A stretch of DNA of 64,000 bases from UBA8337 sp937907245 (GTDB taxonomy: Bacteria; Pseudomonadota; Alphaproteobacteria; RS24), in contig OZ244774.1 of the NCBI GenBank assembly GCA_965219485.1, positions 682,001 through 746,000 of the forward strand. The letters are read 5' to 3'. Made by a program: the position numbers and the translations under genes. Under the pieces are notes generated by a model that searched no databases, had not been told where the DNA came from, and saw only the letters and a program-made list of their open reading frames with translations. Positions 33,390-40,960 of the stretch are shown in pieces; the first letter of the stretch is position 1; every line of letters begins with the position of its first letter.

Positions 33390-34331
33390 ATGATGCATCG
33401 GTTTTTCACCTCAGTTTTGGCGCTTCTTCTATTGTCGATAAGTGGGCTGGTTTCGGCTCAAGCTGAATGGCGCCAAGGCACGGCCTTGCCTACCGCTGTG
33501 CCCAATGCCGTGGCTACCGAGATGGACGGAAAGCTATTCATCATGAGCGGCAAGCTGGGCCAGGGGCTGCGTAGTTTTTTCGAGCAATATGATATTCGCG
33601 GCGATGGCTGGCGTCCGTTAACGCCGCTACCTGTGGGGCTTTCGCACTTCGCGATTGCCTCTGGCACTGGGCGTGTCTTTGTTTCTGGCGGACGCGAAAA
33701 CGACAACGCGCGCCTCAGCACAGACCTCTGGATGTATGCGCCCGATACAGCCGTATGGCTAAAACTTGGCAATTTGCCGTCTTCGCGCGCCGATCACATC
33801 AGCGTGTTTGATAGAGACCGGGTGTTTTTAATCGGTGGCATTGGCAAAGATGCAGGGCGCGTGCAGAGCTATAATTTGGGCACAGGCAAATGGGACAATT
33901 GGAAAAACCCAATGCCGATACCCGTCTCCAATGCCGCCTTCACGCGACTTGGCGATGAGGTGATTGTGGCAGGTGGCAAAAGCACCTCTGGGCGTCCGGT
34001 CAAAGCGGTGCAAGCGTTTCATTTAAAGACAGGTGAATGGCGCCAGCTTCCGCCTTTGCCGATTGCGGTGATTGGCGGTGCCTTGGGCGTGTTGCGCGAT
34101 GGCTTGCATTTTGCCGGCGGCTTCAGCCCGGCTAGTGGCAAAGTGATGGACAGTCACAATCGTCTGGTGGGCGACCGCTGGCAACGCCAAGCGCCGATGC
34201 CGGGCGGCGGGCGCCATCGGATGGCCTATCATGCTTCCGACGATAAATTCATCCTGATTGGGGGGGCGATTGGCGGCGGTTTTTATGCTTTGTTCACAGC
34301 TTCTGACCGCGTGTCGATTTTTACCCCGTAA
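33390..34331 (+). CDS. Secreted kelch-repeat beta-propeller protein
   Basis: The 313-residue product begins with a signal peptide (MMHRFFTSVLALLLLSISGLVSAQA) and is therefore probably periplasmic or extracellular. About six kelch blades follow, each with a GG pair and a later aromatic, for example VFVSGG, VFLIGG, VIVAGG, LHFAGG and ILIGGA, spaced by roughly 45-50 residues. Kelch propellers serve as binding scaffolds or, as in NanM, sialic-acid mutarotases; no specific activity can be assigned. GGATAGGA precedes two consecutive ATG codons. DUF1489 begins 5 bases after the stop. Confidence 0.82.
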   Translation: MMHRFFTSVLALLLLSISGLVSAQAEWRQGTALPTAVPNAVATEMDGKLFIMSGKLGQGLRSFFEQYDIRGDGWRPLTPLPVGLSHFAIASGTGRVFVSGGRENDNARLSTDLWMYAPDTAVWLKLGNLPSSRADHISVFDRDRVFLIGGIGKDAGRVQSYNLGTGKWDNWKNPMPIPVSNAAFTRLGDEVIVAGGKSTSGRPVKAVQAFHLKTGEWRQLPPLPIAVIGGALGVLRDGLHFAGGFSPASGKVMDSHNRLVGDRWQRQAPMPGGGRHRMAYHASDDKFILIGGAIGGGFYALFTASDRVSIFTP

Positions 34332-34336
34332 GTCAC

Positions 34337-34756
34337 ATGAGCGTAAACCTAGTAAAATTATGTGTAGGGGCTGAGGACATCAGCGATTTAGTAAACTGGC
34401 AAAACCGCCTGCAGGCTACTTATGGCAAAGTGTTTCATACCACACGCATGGTGCCCAAGCGGCAGGGCGACTTGCTGGAAGGCGGGTCTATTTATTGGGT
34501 TATCAAGCGTCAAATTCGGGTGCGCCAGCAGATTATCGACATTGAAGAATTCGTCGACGACCAAGGCATTCGTCGCTGCCATTTGCATCTAGACCCTGAG
34601 CTGGTGCACACGCGCCTGCAAGCGCGGCGTCCTTTTCAGGGTTGGCGTTATTTGACCAAAGAAGATGCGCCCATAGATGCGCCTAATAATATGGAAGTCG
34701 ATGAAGATATGCCCGAAGACTTGCGCCAAGAGTTAACCGATATGGGTTTGCTCTAA
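34337..34756 (+). CDS. DUF1489 family protein
   Basis: The 139-residue cytoplasmic protein matches DUF1489, a family found mainly in alphaproteobacteria. Recognisable blocks are the N-terminal VNLVKLCVGAEDISDLVNWQ, HTTRMVPKR, and GWRYLTKEDAP. Its function is unknown. It starts 5 bases after the kelch gene, and its last four bases overlap the end of the convergent panC. Confidence 0.85.
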   Translation: MSVNLVKLCVGAEDISDLVNWQNRLQATYGKVFHTTRMVPKRQGDLLEGGSIYWVIKRQIRVRQQIIDIEEFVDDQGIRRCHLHLDPELVHTRLQARRPFQGWRYLTKEDAPIDAPNNMEVDEDMPEDLRQELTDMGLL

Positions 34757-35592
34757 ATAGCGGGACTATTATCAAGCAAACGAGTTTCCCCCAAACGCGC
34801 GACAATCAAGGCGCGGCGGGCGACGGTTTTCGCATCGGGCACGCCAAGCGTTTGTGCATCGCGGATGCAGGCATAGTCTACTTTCGTAAATCCGGCCTCC
34901 AATAGGGCTTGTTTGGCCTCGGCTTCCGCTTGGGCCGCGCTGGCGGGATTATTTGCCAATTGCTGTAAGATGACGTTCAGCTGGGCAGCAATTTTTCTCT
35001 GCTCGGCGTCTAAGTATACATTGCGAGACGACATGGCCAGCCCATCGGCTTCGCGCATAATTGCGCCGGCCATAATTTCGACGGGCAAATTGAGGTCCGC
35101 CACCATGCGGCGAATGACCATCAATTGCTGGTAATCTTTCTCGCCGAAAATCGCCACATCGGTTTGCGTCTGGGTGAGTAGTTTTAAAACAATCAAAGCG
35201 ACGCCGCCAAAAAAATGCGGGCGCTCTTCGCTTTCCAAGCCAAGGGCAGGGCCATCCAGAGTAACCGCAGTAGAGAACCCTTCCGGATACATTTCGGCAG
35301 CCGTGGGGGCAAAAACGGCATCGGTCTTGGTGGTTTCTAAGGCCGCCAAATCTGCAGCCTCTTGGCGCGGGTAGGTGGATAGGTCTTCATGTGCAGCAAA
35401 TTGCGTTGGGTTGACGAAAATGGACACAATCACTTTATCGGCATTTTTAGAGATGGCCTCAATGAGAGATAAATGGCCTGCATGCAAAGCGCCCATAGTC
35501 GGCACAAGACCCACGCGAAGCCCGTCTGCTTTCCATGCGGCCACTTCAGCGCGCATATCTTCAACGGTGCGATGAAGGCCAAGGCTAGGCAT
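34753..35592 (-). CDS. panC: Pantothenate synthetase
   Basis: PanC condenses pantoate with beta-alanine using ATP, the last step of pantothenate (and so CoA) synthesis. The 279-residue protein has PTMGALHAGH at residues 31-40, the SIFVNPTQF motif, FGEKDYQQL, and GLAMSSRNVYL near the C-terminal domain. AGGAAA lies upstream of the ATG. Its start overlaps the aldehyde dehydrogenase stop by eight bases, placing it last in a three-gene minus-strand unit. panB is not in the window. Confidence 0.95.
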   Translation of the reverse strand: MPSLGLHRTVEDMRAEVAAWKADGLRVGLVPTMGALHAGHLSLIEAISKNADKVIVSIFVNPTQFAAHEDLSTYPRQEAADLAALETTKTDAVFAPTAAEMYPEGFSTAVTLDGPALGLESEERPHFFGGVALIVLKLLTQTQTDVAIFGEKDYQQLMVIRRMVADLNLPVEIMAGAIMREADGLAMSSRNVYLDAEQRKIAAQLNVILQQLANNPASAAQAEAEAKQALLEAGFTKVDYACIRDAQTLGVPDAKTVARRALIVARLGETRLLDNSPAI

Positions 35593-37012
35593 ATTCGTTT
35601 CCTGTTTTGAGATGAAAGCTCATGGGGCGCGTAAGCTGCTCATAGCCGATTTGCGATAGGCTGGCGCCGCGTCCCGTGTCGCCAATGCCTGTCCATGCCA
35701 GACCGGGGTCTAGGTAGTCGCATCGGTTCATAAAAAACGTGCCAGTTTGCACTTTGGCACCAATGGCTTTGGCGGCTTTTGCGTCTTTTGTCCAGACGCT
35801 GGCCGTTAGCCCATAAACGCTATCGTTCATTCTTGCGATGGCTTCGGCGTCATCCGCCACAGCCATAATGCCCACAACAGGGCCGAAACTCTCTTCGCGC
35901 ATAATCTCCATATCATGCGTAACATGGGTCAGAATTTGCGGTGCCAAATAGGGGGTACCGATTTGGCTGGCCGCAAAATGGCTTTCCTCGAGGCAGGCTT
36001 TGGCCCCTTGCGATAGCGCGTCGTTAATTTGCTGGCGCACCATGTCGGCCGCTTGGGTGCGCACCATAGGCCCCATCGTGGTGGCTTCGTCTAGCGGCGT
36101 GCCCAGCACATAGTCTTTTGTCAGGGCGCACATGCGCTCGACCAAAGCATCCTGCACGCTGGCCTCGACATAAATCCGCTCGATGCCACAGCACGATTGG
36201 CCGCTATTGAAAAAACTGCCATCGACCAAAGCCTCGGCCGTGGCGTCTAGGTCGGCATCGGCGCGCACATAGGCGGGGTCTTTGCCGCCCAGCTCCAACC
36301 CCAGGCCAATAAATCTGTCTTTGGCTGCCGCGACGATGGCATGGCCACCCGATACGGAGCCAGTGAAATTAACATGGGCAATGCGCGCATCCCCGACGGT
36401 TTTGGCAGTCGCGCCATGGTCGAGATGCAGGCAAGTTATCAACCCGTCTTGCAAGGCTTGCGGCAAGCCCATATCGCGCGCCGCCGCGTGAAAAGCCGCC
36501 ACAAGGCGTTCGCCGCTCAGCAGCGTTTGGCCTGAATGTTTTAACACCACGCAATTACCCGCCATCAGCGCGGGCACGATGGAGTTTACGGCTATGAGAT
36601 AAGGGTAATTCCAGGCCGCGACCACCAACACCACACCCAAGGGGCGGCGTTCGATATAGCGTTCGAACCCGTCTTGCGGATCGGGGTAGATGTTTTGTAA
36701 GGCGCTTTCGGCAATCGATACCATATGGCGCCCGCGTTCCAAAAATCCGTTCACCTCGCCATCACCATAGCGCACGGGGCGCCCCATTTGCCAGGCCAGC
36801 TCCAAAGCAATTTCGCTGCGTTGTTGGTCGATGATATCTAGCGCGCGCAAAACAAAGTCAGCGCGGGTTTCAAGCGGCGTATCTTGCCAAAGTGCCTGCG
36901 CTGCGGTGGCTTGGGTCAGGCAGCTATCCACTTCGTTCGCCGTGTTCAGGGCGCGCGTTGCATAAATTGAGCCATCAATAGGGCTGATAATCTCAACCGT
37001 GTTTTGGGTCAT
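35585..37012 (-). CDS. NAD(P)-dependent aldehyde dehydrogenase
   Basis: The 475-residue protein oxidises an aldehyde to its acid. The substrate is not evident; it is closest in style to succinate-semialdehyde-type dehydrogenases. Visible active-site features are Asn137 (WNYPY), Glu240 (LELGGKDPAYV) and the catalytic Cys274 (NSGQSCCG), with a second Cys following directly. The NAD-binding GSVSGG segment is near residues 218-223. The start overlaps the SDR stop (ATGA), so the two oxidoreductases are probably co-translated and may act in sequence on an alcohol. Confidence 0.88.
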   Translation of the reverse strand: MTQNTVEIISPIDGSIYATRALNTANEVDSCLTQATAAQALWQDTPLETRADFVLRALDIIDQQRSEIALELAWQMGRPVRYGDGEVNGFLERGRHMVSIAESALQNIYPDPQDGFERYIERRPLGVVLVVAAWNYPYLIAVNSIVPALMAGNCVVLKHSGQTLLSGERLVAAFHAAARDMGLPQALQDGLITCLHLDHGATAKTVGDARIAHVNFTGSVSGGHAIVAAAKDRFIGLGLELGGKDPAYVRADADLDATAEALVDGSFFNSGQSCCGIERIYVEASVQDALVERMCALTKDYVLGTPLDEATTMGPMVRTQAADMVRQQINDALSQGAKACLEESHFAASQIGTPYLAPQILTHVTHDMEIMREESFGPVVGIMAVADDAEAIARMNDSVYGLTASVWTKDAKAAKAIGAKVQTGTFFMNRCDYLDPGLAWTGIGDTGRGASLSQIGYEQLTRPMSFHLKTGNEYA

Positions 37013-37800
37013 GGTGTGTCGCTACCCTTGGCGTCATCGACTAAATAAGCGGCCGAAATTCCGCCGTCGACCCGCATAATACTGCCAGTTTGCCAGCCCG
37101 CGCCGTCGGATAATAAAAAGCAAACGCTAGCGGCAATTTCTTCTTGCCGTCCCAAACGTCCCATCGGAATATGTTGGCGACGCGTTGCCCATTTTTCGGG
37201 CGTATCAAAATACCGCGCTGTACGCTCGGTCAATACGGGGCCGGGTGCCACGCAATTGGCGCGAATATTATCGCGCGCATGGGCGATGGCAATCTCGCGG
37301 GTCATCGCTTCGAGTGCGCCCTTGCTGGTGGTATAGGCAATCTGAGCGGTGGCCGAAGCGCTATGCGCGACAACCGAGCTGAGCGTCACCAAGGAACCGC
37401 TTTGCTGCTGGATGAGATGGGGCAGGGCATTTTTATAGATTAAAAAAGCTCCGGTTAAGTTGACGTCGAGTGTGGACTGCCAGCTCTCTAGCGGTGTCTC
37501 CACCGGAGTGGTGTCATCCTCAGCCAACATGGCGGCATTATTTACCACGCCATCCAGACCGCCCATCGTTTCAATGGCGCCAGCGACCATAGAGGCCACG
37601 GCTTCGCTATCGCGCAAATCTGCGTGCGCGCAATCTATATTTTTACTATCCGGTAAGGCGTCTTTGGCAGCTTGGGCCAACTCGGGCGTGCGCTCGCAAA
37701 GCACGAGGTTTGCCCCTTGCGCGTGCGCCAGAGCGGCAATGGCACGGCCGAGACCGCCATTGGCTCCGGTTATCAATATTTTTTTGCCAGTTAACGGCAT
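37009..37800 (-). CDS. Short-chain dehydrogenase/reductase
   Basis: This 263-residue classical SDR has the cofactor motif TGANGGLG at residues 11-18, NNAA at 87-90, Ser142 and the catalytic Tyr156-x3-Lys160 (AYTTSK). The conserved AxCVAPGPVLTE-like segment (NCVAPGPVLTE) and C-terminal VDGG are present. The substrate is unknown. GAGAGG precedes the ATG by eight bases. It heads the SDR-aldehyde dehydrogenase-panC unit and is divergent from mipZ. Confidence 0.88.
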   Translation of the reverse strand: MPLTGKKILITGANGGLGRAIAALAHAQGANLVLCERTPELAQAAKDALPDSKNIDCAHADLRDSEAVASMVAGAIETMGGLDGVVNNAAMLAEDDTTPVETPLESWQSTLDVNLTGAFLIYKNALPHLIQQQSGSLVTLSSVVAHSASATAQIAYTTSKGALEAMTREIAIAHARDNIRANCVAPGPVLTERTARYFDTPEKWATRRQHIPMGRLGRQEEIAASVCFLLSDGAGWQTGSIMRVDGGISAAYLVDDAKGSDTP

Positions 37801-37917
37801 ATTTGCAGCCTCTCAGCTAAATTTAGCAGCAAGGGAAGGATAAGCTTTTAATGGAACTTGCAGCCAGTTTCTGGAATCGGGTTTATACTCAATTCAGTCT
37901 AAAATGAAGGAAAAACT

Positions 37918-38784
37918 TTGTCAGATACGATGTCTTCAAGCTCAACAATAGCTGCCTCGGCGCCAAATGTCGCGCCGCATGTGGTTGTTCTTGGCAATGA
38001 AAAAGGCGGCGCGGGTAAAACCACTGTCGCGATGCACGTCGTGGCGGCTTTGCTGGAGGCCGGAAAATCGGTCGGCACGCTAGACCTCGATGTGCGGCAA
38101 AAATCTTTCAGCCGCTATATAGCCAATCGACAAATGTGGGTTGGGCGGCGCGATATGCAAATGCCGGAACACATAACCATGCAAGCCGGCAGCCATAATA
38201 GTCTCGATATTCGACAGCAAGAGGAGAGCGAAAGCTTCGTTCGGGCGCTGGGTCATTTACGGGCCAACCATGATTTTGTGGTCATCGATTGCCCAGGCTC
38301 CGATAGCTATCTATCCCGCTTGGGTCATGCCTCGGCGGATACGCTAATTACGCCCATGAACGAGAGTTTTGTGGATGTGGATCTTTTGGCCACTCTCGAC
38401 CCCAATACGTTGGAGGTGGCGGGGCCGAGTATTTATGCAGAGATGGTTTGGCAATGTCGTCAGGCGCGCGTTCAAGCCAATGGCGCCGCGATTGATTGGG
38501 TCGTCTTGCGCAACCGCACGAGCCACATTCATGCGAAAAACCGAAAGCGCGTTGAAACCACTCTCGATGCGCTGGCGAGCCGACTGGCGTTTCGTCAAAT
38601 CGAGGGCCTGTCGGAACGCGTGGTGTTTCGCGAAATGTTTCCAGCTGGCCTTACCTTGCTCGACCTTACCTCTGAAGAGGCCAATGCTAGCCTAACCATG
38701 AGCCATGTGGCGGCGCGCGCGGAAGTGAAGTCTTTGCTCAATGCCCTCAACCTCCCTGGGCTATCTGGCGGGGGAGCCGAGTAA
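37918..38784 (+). CDS. mipZ: Division-plane positioning ATPase MipZ
   Basis: MipZ is a ParA/MinD-type ATPase that binds ParB at the poles, forms gradients and blocks FtsZ assembly away from midcell in alphaproteobacteria. The 288-residue protein has the deviant Walker A ending in EKGGAGKTT, followed by the family-specific LDLDVRQKSFSRYIANR and FVVIDCPGSDSYLSRL. The start is TTG at 37918 with AAGGA seven bases upstream; an ATG four codons later is possible. The stop overlaps the J-domain gene by one base. Confidence 0.9.
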   Translation: MSDTMSSSSTIAASAPNVAPHVVVLGNEKGGAGKTTVAMHVVAALLEAGKSVGTLDLDVRQKSFSRYIANRQMWVGRRDMQMPEHITMQAGSHNSLDIRQQEESESFVRALGHLRANHDFVVIDCPGSDSYLSRLGHASADTLITPMNESFVDVDLLATLDPNTLEVAGPSIYAEMVWQCRQARVQANGAAIDWVVLRNRTSHIHAKNRKRVETTLDALASRLAFRQIEGLSERVVFREMFPAGLTLLDLTSEEANASLTMSHVAARAEVKSLLNALNLPGLSGGGAE

Positions 38785-39233
38785 TGGGTTATCTCCTTCT
38801 TGGCGCTTTGGTTGTTGTGGGGCTATTGCTGGTGTCGCGGGGTATTGCGCGAATGTCTCGGCGTGCGATGAAACTGTTTTTTTGGGCAGGATTGTTTTTT
38901 CTGGCAGCGACGGCGCTGGTGCTGTTTGTGCTGGCGGGGCGTTTTGCGTTGGCCGCACCGGCAGGGGCAATCGCCCTTTGGGGGATGCGCGCCTATTTAT
39001 TAGCCCGCCAAATCCGTGCCAATGCGGGTGCAAAAGAAAAGCCTATTGCCCAAGGTACCGAGATGGATCGCGCCCAAGCGCTAGAAATTTTGGGGCTAGA
39101 TGCGCAGGCCTCTCCGGCCGATATCGAAGCGGCTTATAAAACTTTGATTGTCAAAAATCACCCAGACCAAGGCGGCACAGATTGGCTGGCGGCGCGGTTA
39201 AATGAAGCGCGCAGTGTTTTGCTCGATACTTAA
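38784..39233 (+). CDS. Membrane-anchored J-domain protein (Pam18/Tim14-like layout)
   Basis: The 149-residue protein has two N-terminal hydrophobic segments (about residues 2-18 and 32-68) and a C-terminal J-domain from about residue 93, with the essential HPD in KNHPDQGGTDWLAARL. J-domains stimulate the ATPase of a DnaK-type partner. A membrane anchor followed by a short J-domain resembles mitochondrial Pam18/Tim14, though the bacterial role is not established. It is coupled to mipZ by a one-base overlap (TAATG). Confidence 0.83.
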   Translation: MGYLLLGALVVVGLLLVSRGIARMSRRAMKLFFWAGLFFLAATALVLFVLAGRFALAAPAGAIALWGMRAYLLARQIRANAGAKEKPIAQGTEMDRAQALEILGLDAQASPADIEAAYKTLIVKNHPDQGGTDWLAARLNEARSVLLDT

Positions 39234-39241
39234 ATCGATAT

Positions 39242-40417
39242 CTAAGGCGCAATCGGTAAGCAGCTAGGCGTCACTTCTCTCAAGCTGCGGCACAAATGAA
39301 ACGCTTGGGGCTCTGATAAATTAGCGAAACGCGCGCGATACATCGGCCTGCCGTTTCTTACAATTTGCTCGGCTCGGCCTTCTGAGTTTTCTAGTTGCGG
39401 GCCCAAGACACGGCGGATGCGCTGCAATTGGCTATAGGCATGCACAGATGCTGAAAAAGCCCCCACCTGAATTTTCCAATCTCGCGGCAAATCTGCCAGA
39501 ACCATCCCTCGTGTCGGTTTGGTTAATTCATTGGCCAATTCGCCAGCCGAAGTGTTCAGCCATAGAGCGGCTTGGTGAAGTTGAGCTGTATTGGCTTTTG
39601 TTTTGGCGACATAGGGCTGCGCGCGCGCCAAGCTTCGGTTTGCCAGCGATATGGCATGCCGGTCGCGGGCCTCGGCTGAAGTGCCGCCCATGATAATAAT
39701 GATAATTCGCTTATTATCGCGCTGCACGGCGGTGGCAATATTATAGCCAGAAGCCCGAATATAGCCTGTCTTCATGCCGATGGCGCCGGAAAGGCGTCGC
39801 ACGACGCGGTTATGACTTCGGTATTGTTTATCCTCAAAGCGGAAGTCTGACGTTTGCCAAAGGCGCTCGAATTGCGGAAAACGCGTCAGCAAAGCCTGCG
39901 CCAATTTAGCCATGTCGCGGGCGCTGCTTTGTTGGCGCCAATGATATAGGCCAGAAGCATTGGTGAAATGAGTATCATAGAGGCCAAGCTCGCGAGCTTT
40001 CCTTGTCATACGACGAGCGAATTTGGCTTCGGAGCCCGAGATATGTTCGGCGATGGCGGTGGCGACATCATTGGCAGATTTCACCAAAAGCGCCTTCATA
40101 GCGATTTCCGCGGGGAGGGTCGTTCCAGCCTTCAGCCCCAATCGACTGGCCGGTTGGCGCGCGGCTTGGCGCGACACATATATGGGCGTTTTGGGGGTTA
40201 AGCGCTCCGCCTCTATCTCTTCGAACATAATATACAAGCTCATGAGCTTGGTGAGACTGGCAGGATATCGGCTTTGCGAGGCGCGATATTGCTGCAATGT
40301 GCGCCCGCTTGTCGCGTCTATAACGATGGAGGAGAACGGAGCGGCGACAGCCGTAGAAGAAAAACCCCATGTAAAACATAGGGTTATAATACAGGCTCTT
40401 AAAAAATTTCGACGCAC
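39242..40417 (-). CDS. Secreted D-alanyl-D-alanine carboxypeptidase with SPOR domain
   Basis: This penicillin-binding protein trims the terminal D-Ala of peptidoglycan stem peptides. I chose the GTG at 40417 (391 residues) because AGGAG lies seven bases upstream and it leaves a clean signal peptide (RRNFLRACIITLCF to AVAA); a TTG five codons earlier is less likely. The triad is SLTK (54-57), SAN (114-116) and KTG (216-218). A C-terminal SPOR domain begins at DWKIQVGAFS and should target the enzyme to denuded glycan at the septum. It is convergent with the J-domain gene. Confidence 0.9.
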   Translation of the reverse strand: MRRNFLRACIITLCFTWGFSSTAVAAPFSSIVIDATSGRTLQQYRASQSRYPASLTKLMSLYIMFEEIEAERLTPKTPIYVSRQAARQPASRLGLKAGTTLPAEIAMKALLVKSANDVATAIAEHISGSEAKFARRMTRKARELGLYDTHFTNASGLYHWRQQSSARDMAKLAQALLTRFPQFERLWQTSDFRFEDKQYRSHNRVVRRLSGAIGMKTGYIRASGYNIATAVQRDNKRIIIIIMGGTSAEARDRHAISLANRSLARAQPYVAKTKANTAQLHQAALWLNTSAGELANELTKPTRGMVLADLPRDWKIQVGAFSASVHAYSQLQRIRRVLGPQLENSEGRAEQIVRNGRPMYRARFANLSEPQAFHLCRSLREVTPSCLPIAP

Positions 40418-40508
40418 GGAATCACTCCTCAAGCCAACATAATAGCAAGTTGCCCTTGTGTTGGGAATGAAGCACCCTATCTCATATAGACAGGCGCATG
40501 GGTTTTGC

Positions 40509-40538
40509 TTGATGAAAAGACCAATGCAGAGGTAAAAT
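40509..40538 (+). promoter_or_regulatory. Candidate promoter of clpS-clpA
   Basis: TTGATG (40509-40514) and TAAAAT (40533-40538) are separated by 18 bases in the 127-base gap between the divergent carboxypeptidase and clpS genes. Transcription would begin at about 40545, on the first possible clpS start codon, implying a leaderless message or a downstream start. Confidence 0.3.
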
Positions 40539-40544
40539 TAGCAC

Positions 40545-40943
40545 ATGATGCAAAGAGACATGATTTTAGAAAAAAACCAGATCGATTTATCGGCATCGAA
40601 GCCGCATGTAACGATGTCTAAAGGCGAGGAAGGCCAAGATGGCCGAGATGGGGAAAGTGGCACAGCTACGCTGACCCGCACAAAAACCCAAAAACCGTCG
40701 ATGTATAAAGTGCTTTTATTGAACGATGATTACACGCCGATGGAGTTTGTGATTTACGTTCTTCAACGTTTTTTCTCCAAGAGTGCCGAAGATGCAACCA
40801 AAGTGATGCTGCATGTGCACCAAAGTGGAGTTGGGATTTGCGGCGTGTTTACCTATGAAGTTGCGGAGACGAAAGTAACCCAAGTTATGGATATGGCACG
40901 GCAGCATGACCACCCGCTGCAATGCACAATGGAAAAAGATTAG
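40545..40943 (+). CDS. clpS: ATP-dependent Clp protease adaptor ClpS
   Basis: ClpS hands N-degron substrates to ClpA. The core from KVLLLNDDYTPMEFVIYVL through HVHQSGVGICGVFTYEVAETK to HPLQCTMEKD is intact, including the conserved Asp/Met/Glu pocket residues. The first ATG gives 132 residues, longer than most; ATGs at 40560 and 40614 (MSKGEEGQ, 109 residues) are alternatives, and the last fits the family length best. None has a strong ribosome binding site. clpA follows 17 bases later. Confidence 0.92.
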   Translation: MMQRDMILEKNQIDLSASKPHVTMSKGEEGQDGRDGESGTATLTRTKTQKPSMYKVLLLNDDYTPMEFVIYVLQRFFSKSAEDATKVMLHVHQSGVGICGVFTYEVAETKVTQVMDMARQHDHPLQCTMEKD

Positions 40944-40960
40944 ACTTATAGGAGCGCGGC

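Noticed and set aside
37816..37827. Perfect 12-base palindrome GCTAAATTTAGC upstream of the SDR gene, and TGTTAGCTAACA at 29505-29516 before tRNA-Leu.
   Set aside because: About 16 perfect 12-base palindromes are expected by chance in 64 kb, and neither site aligns with a convincing promoter.
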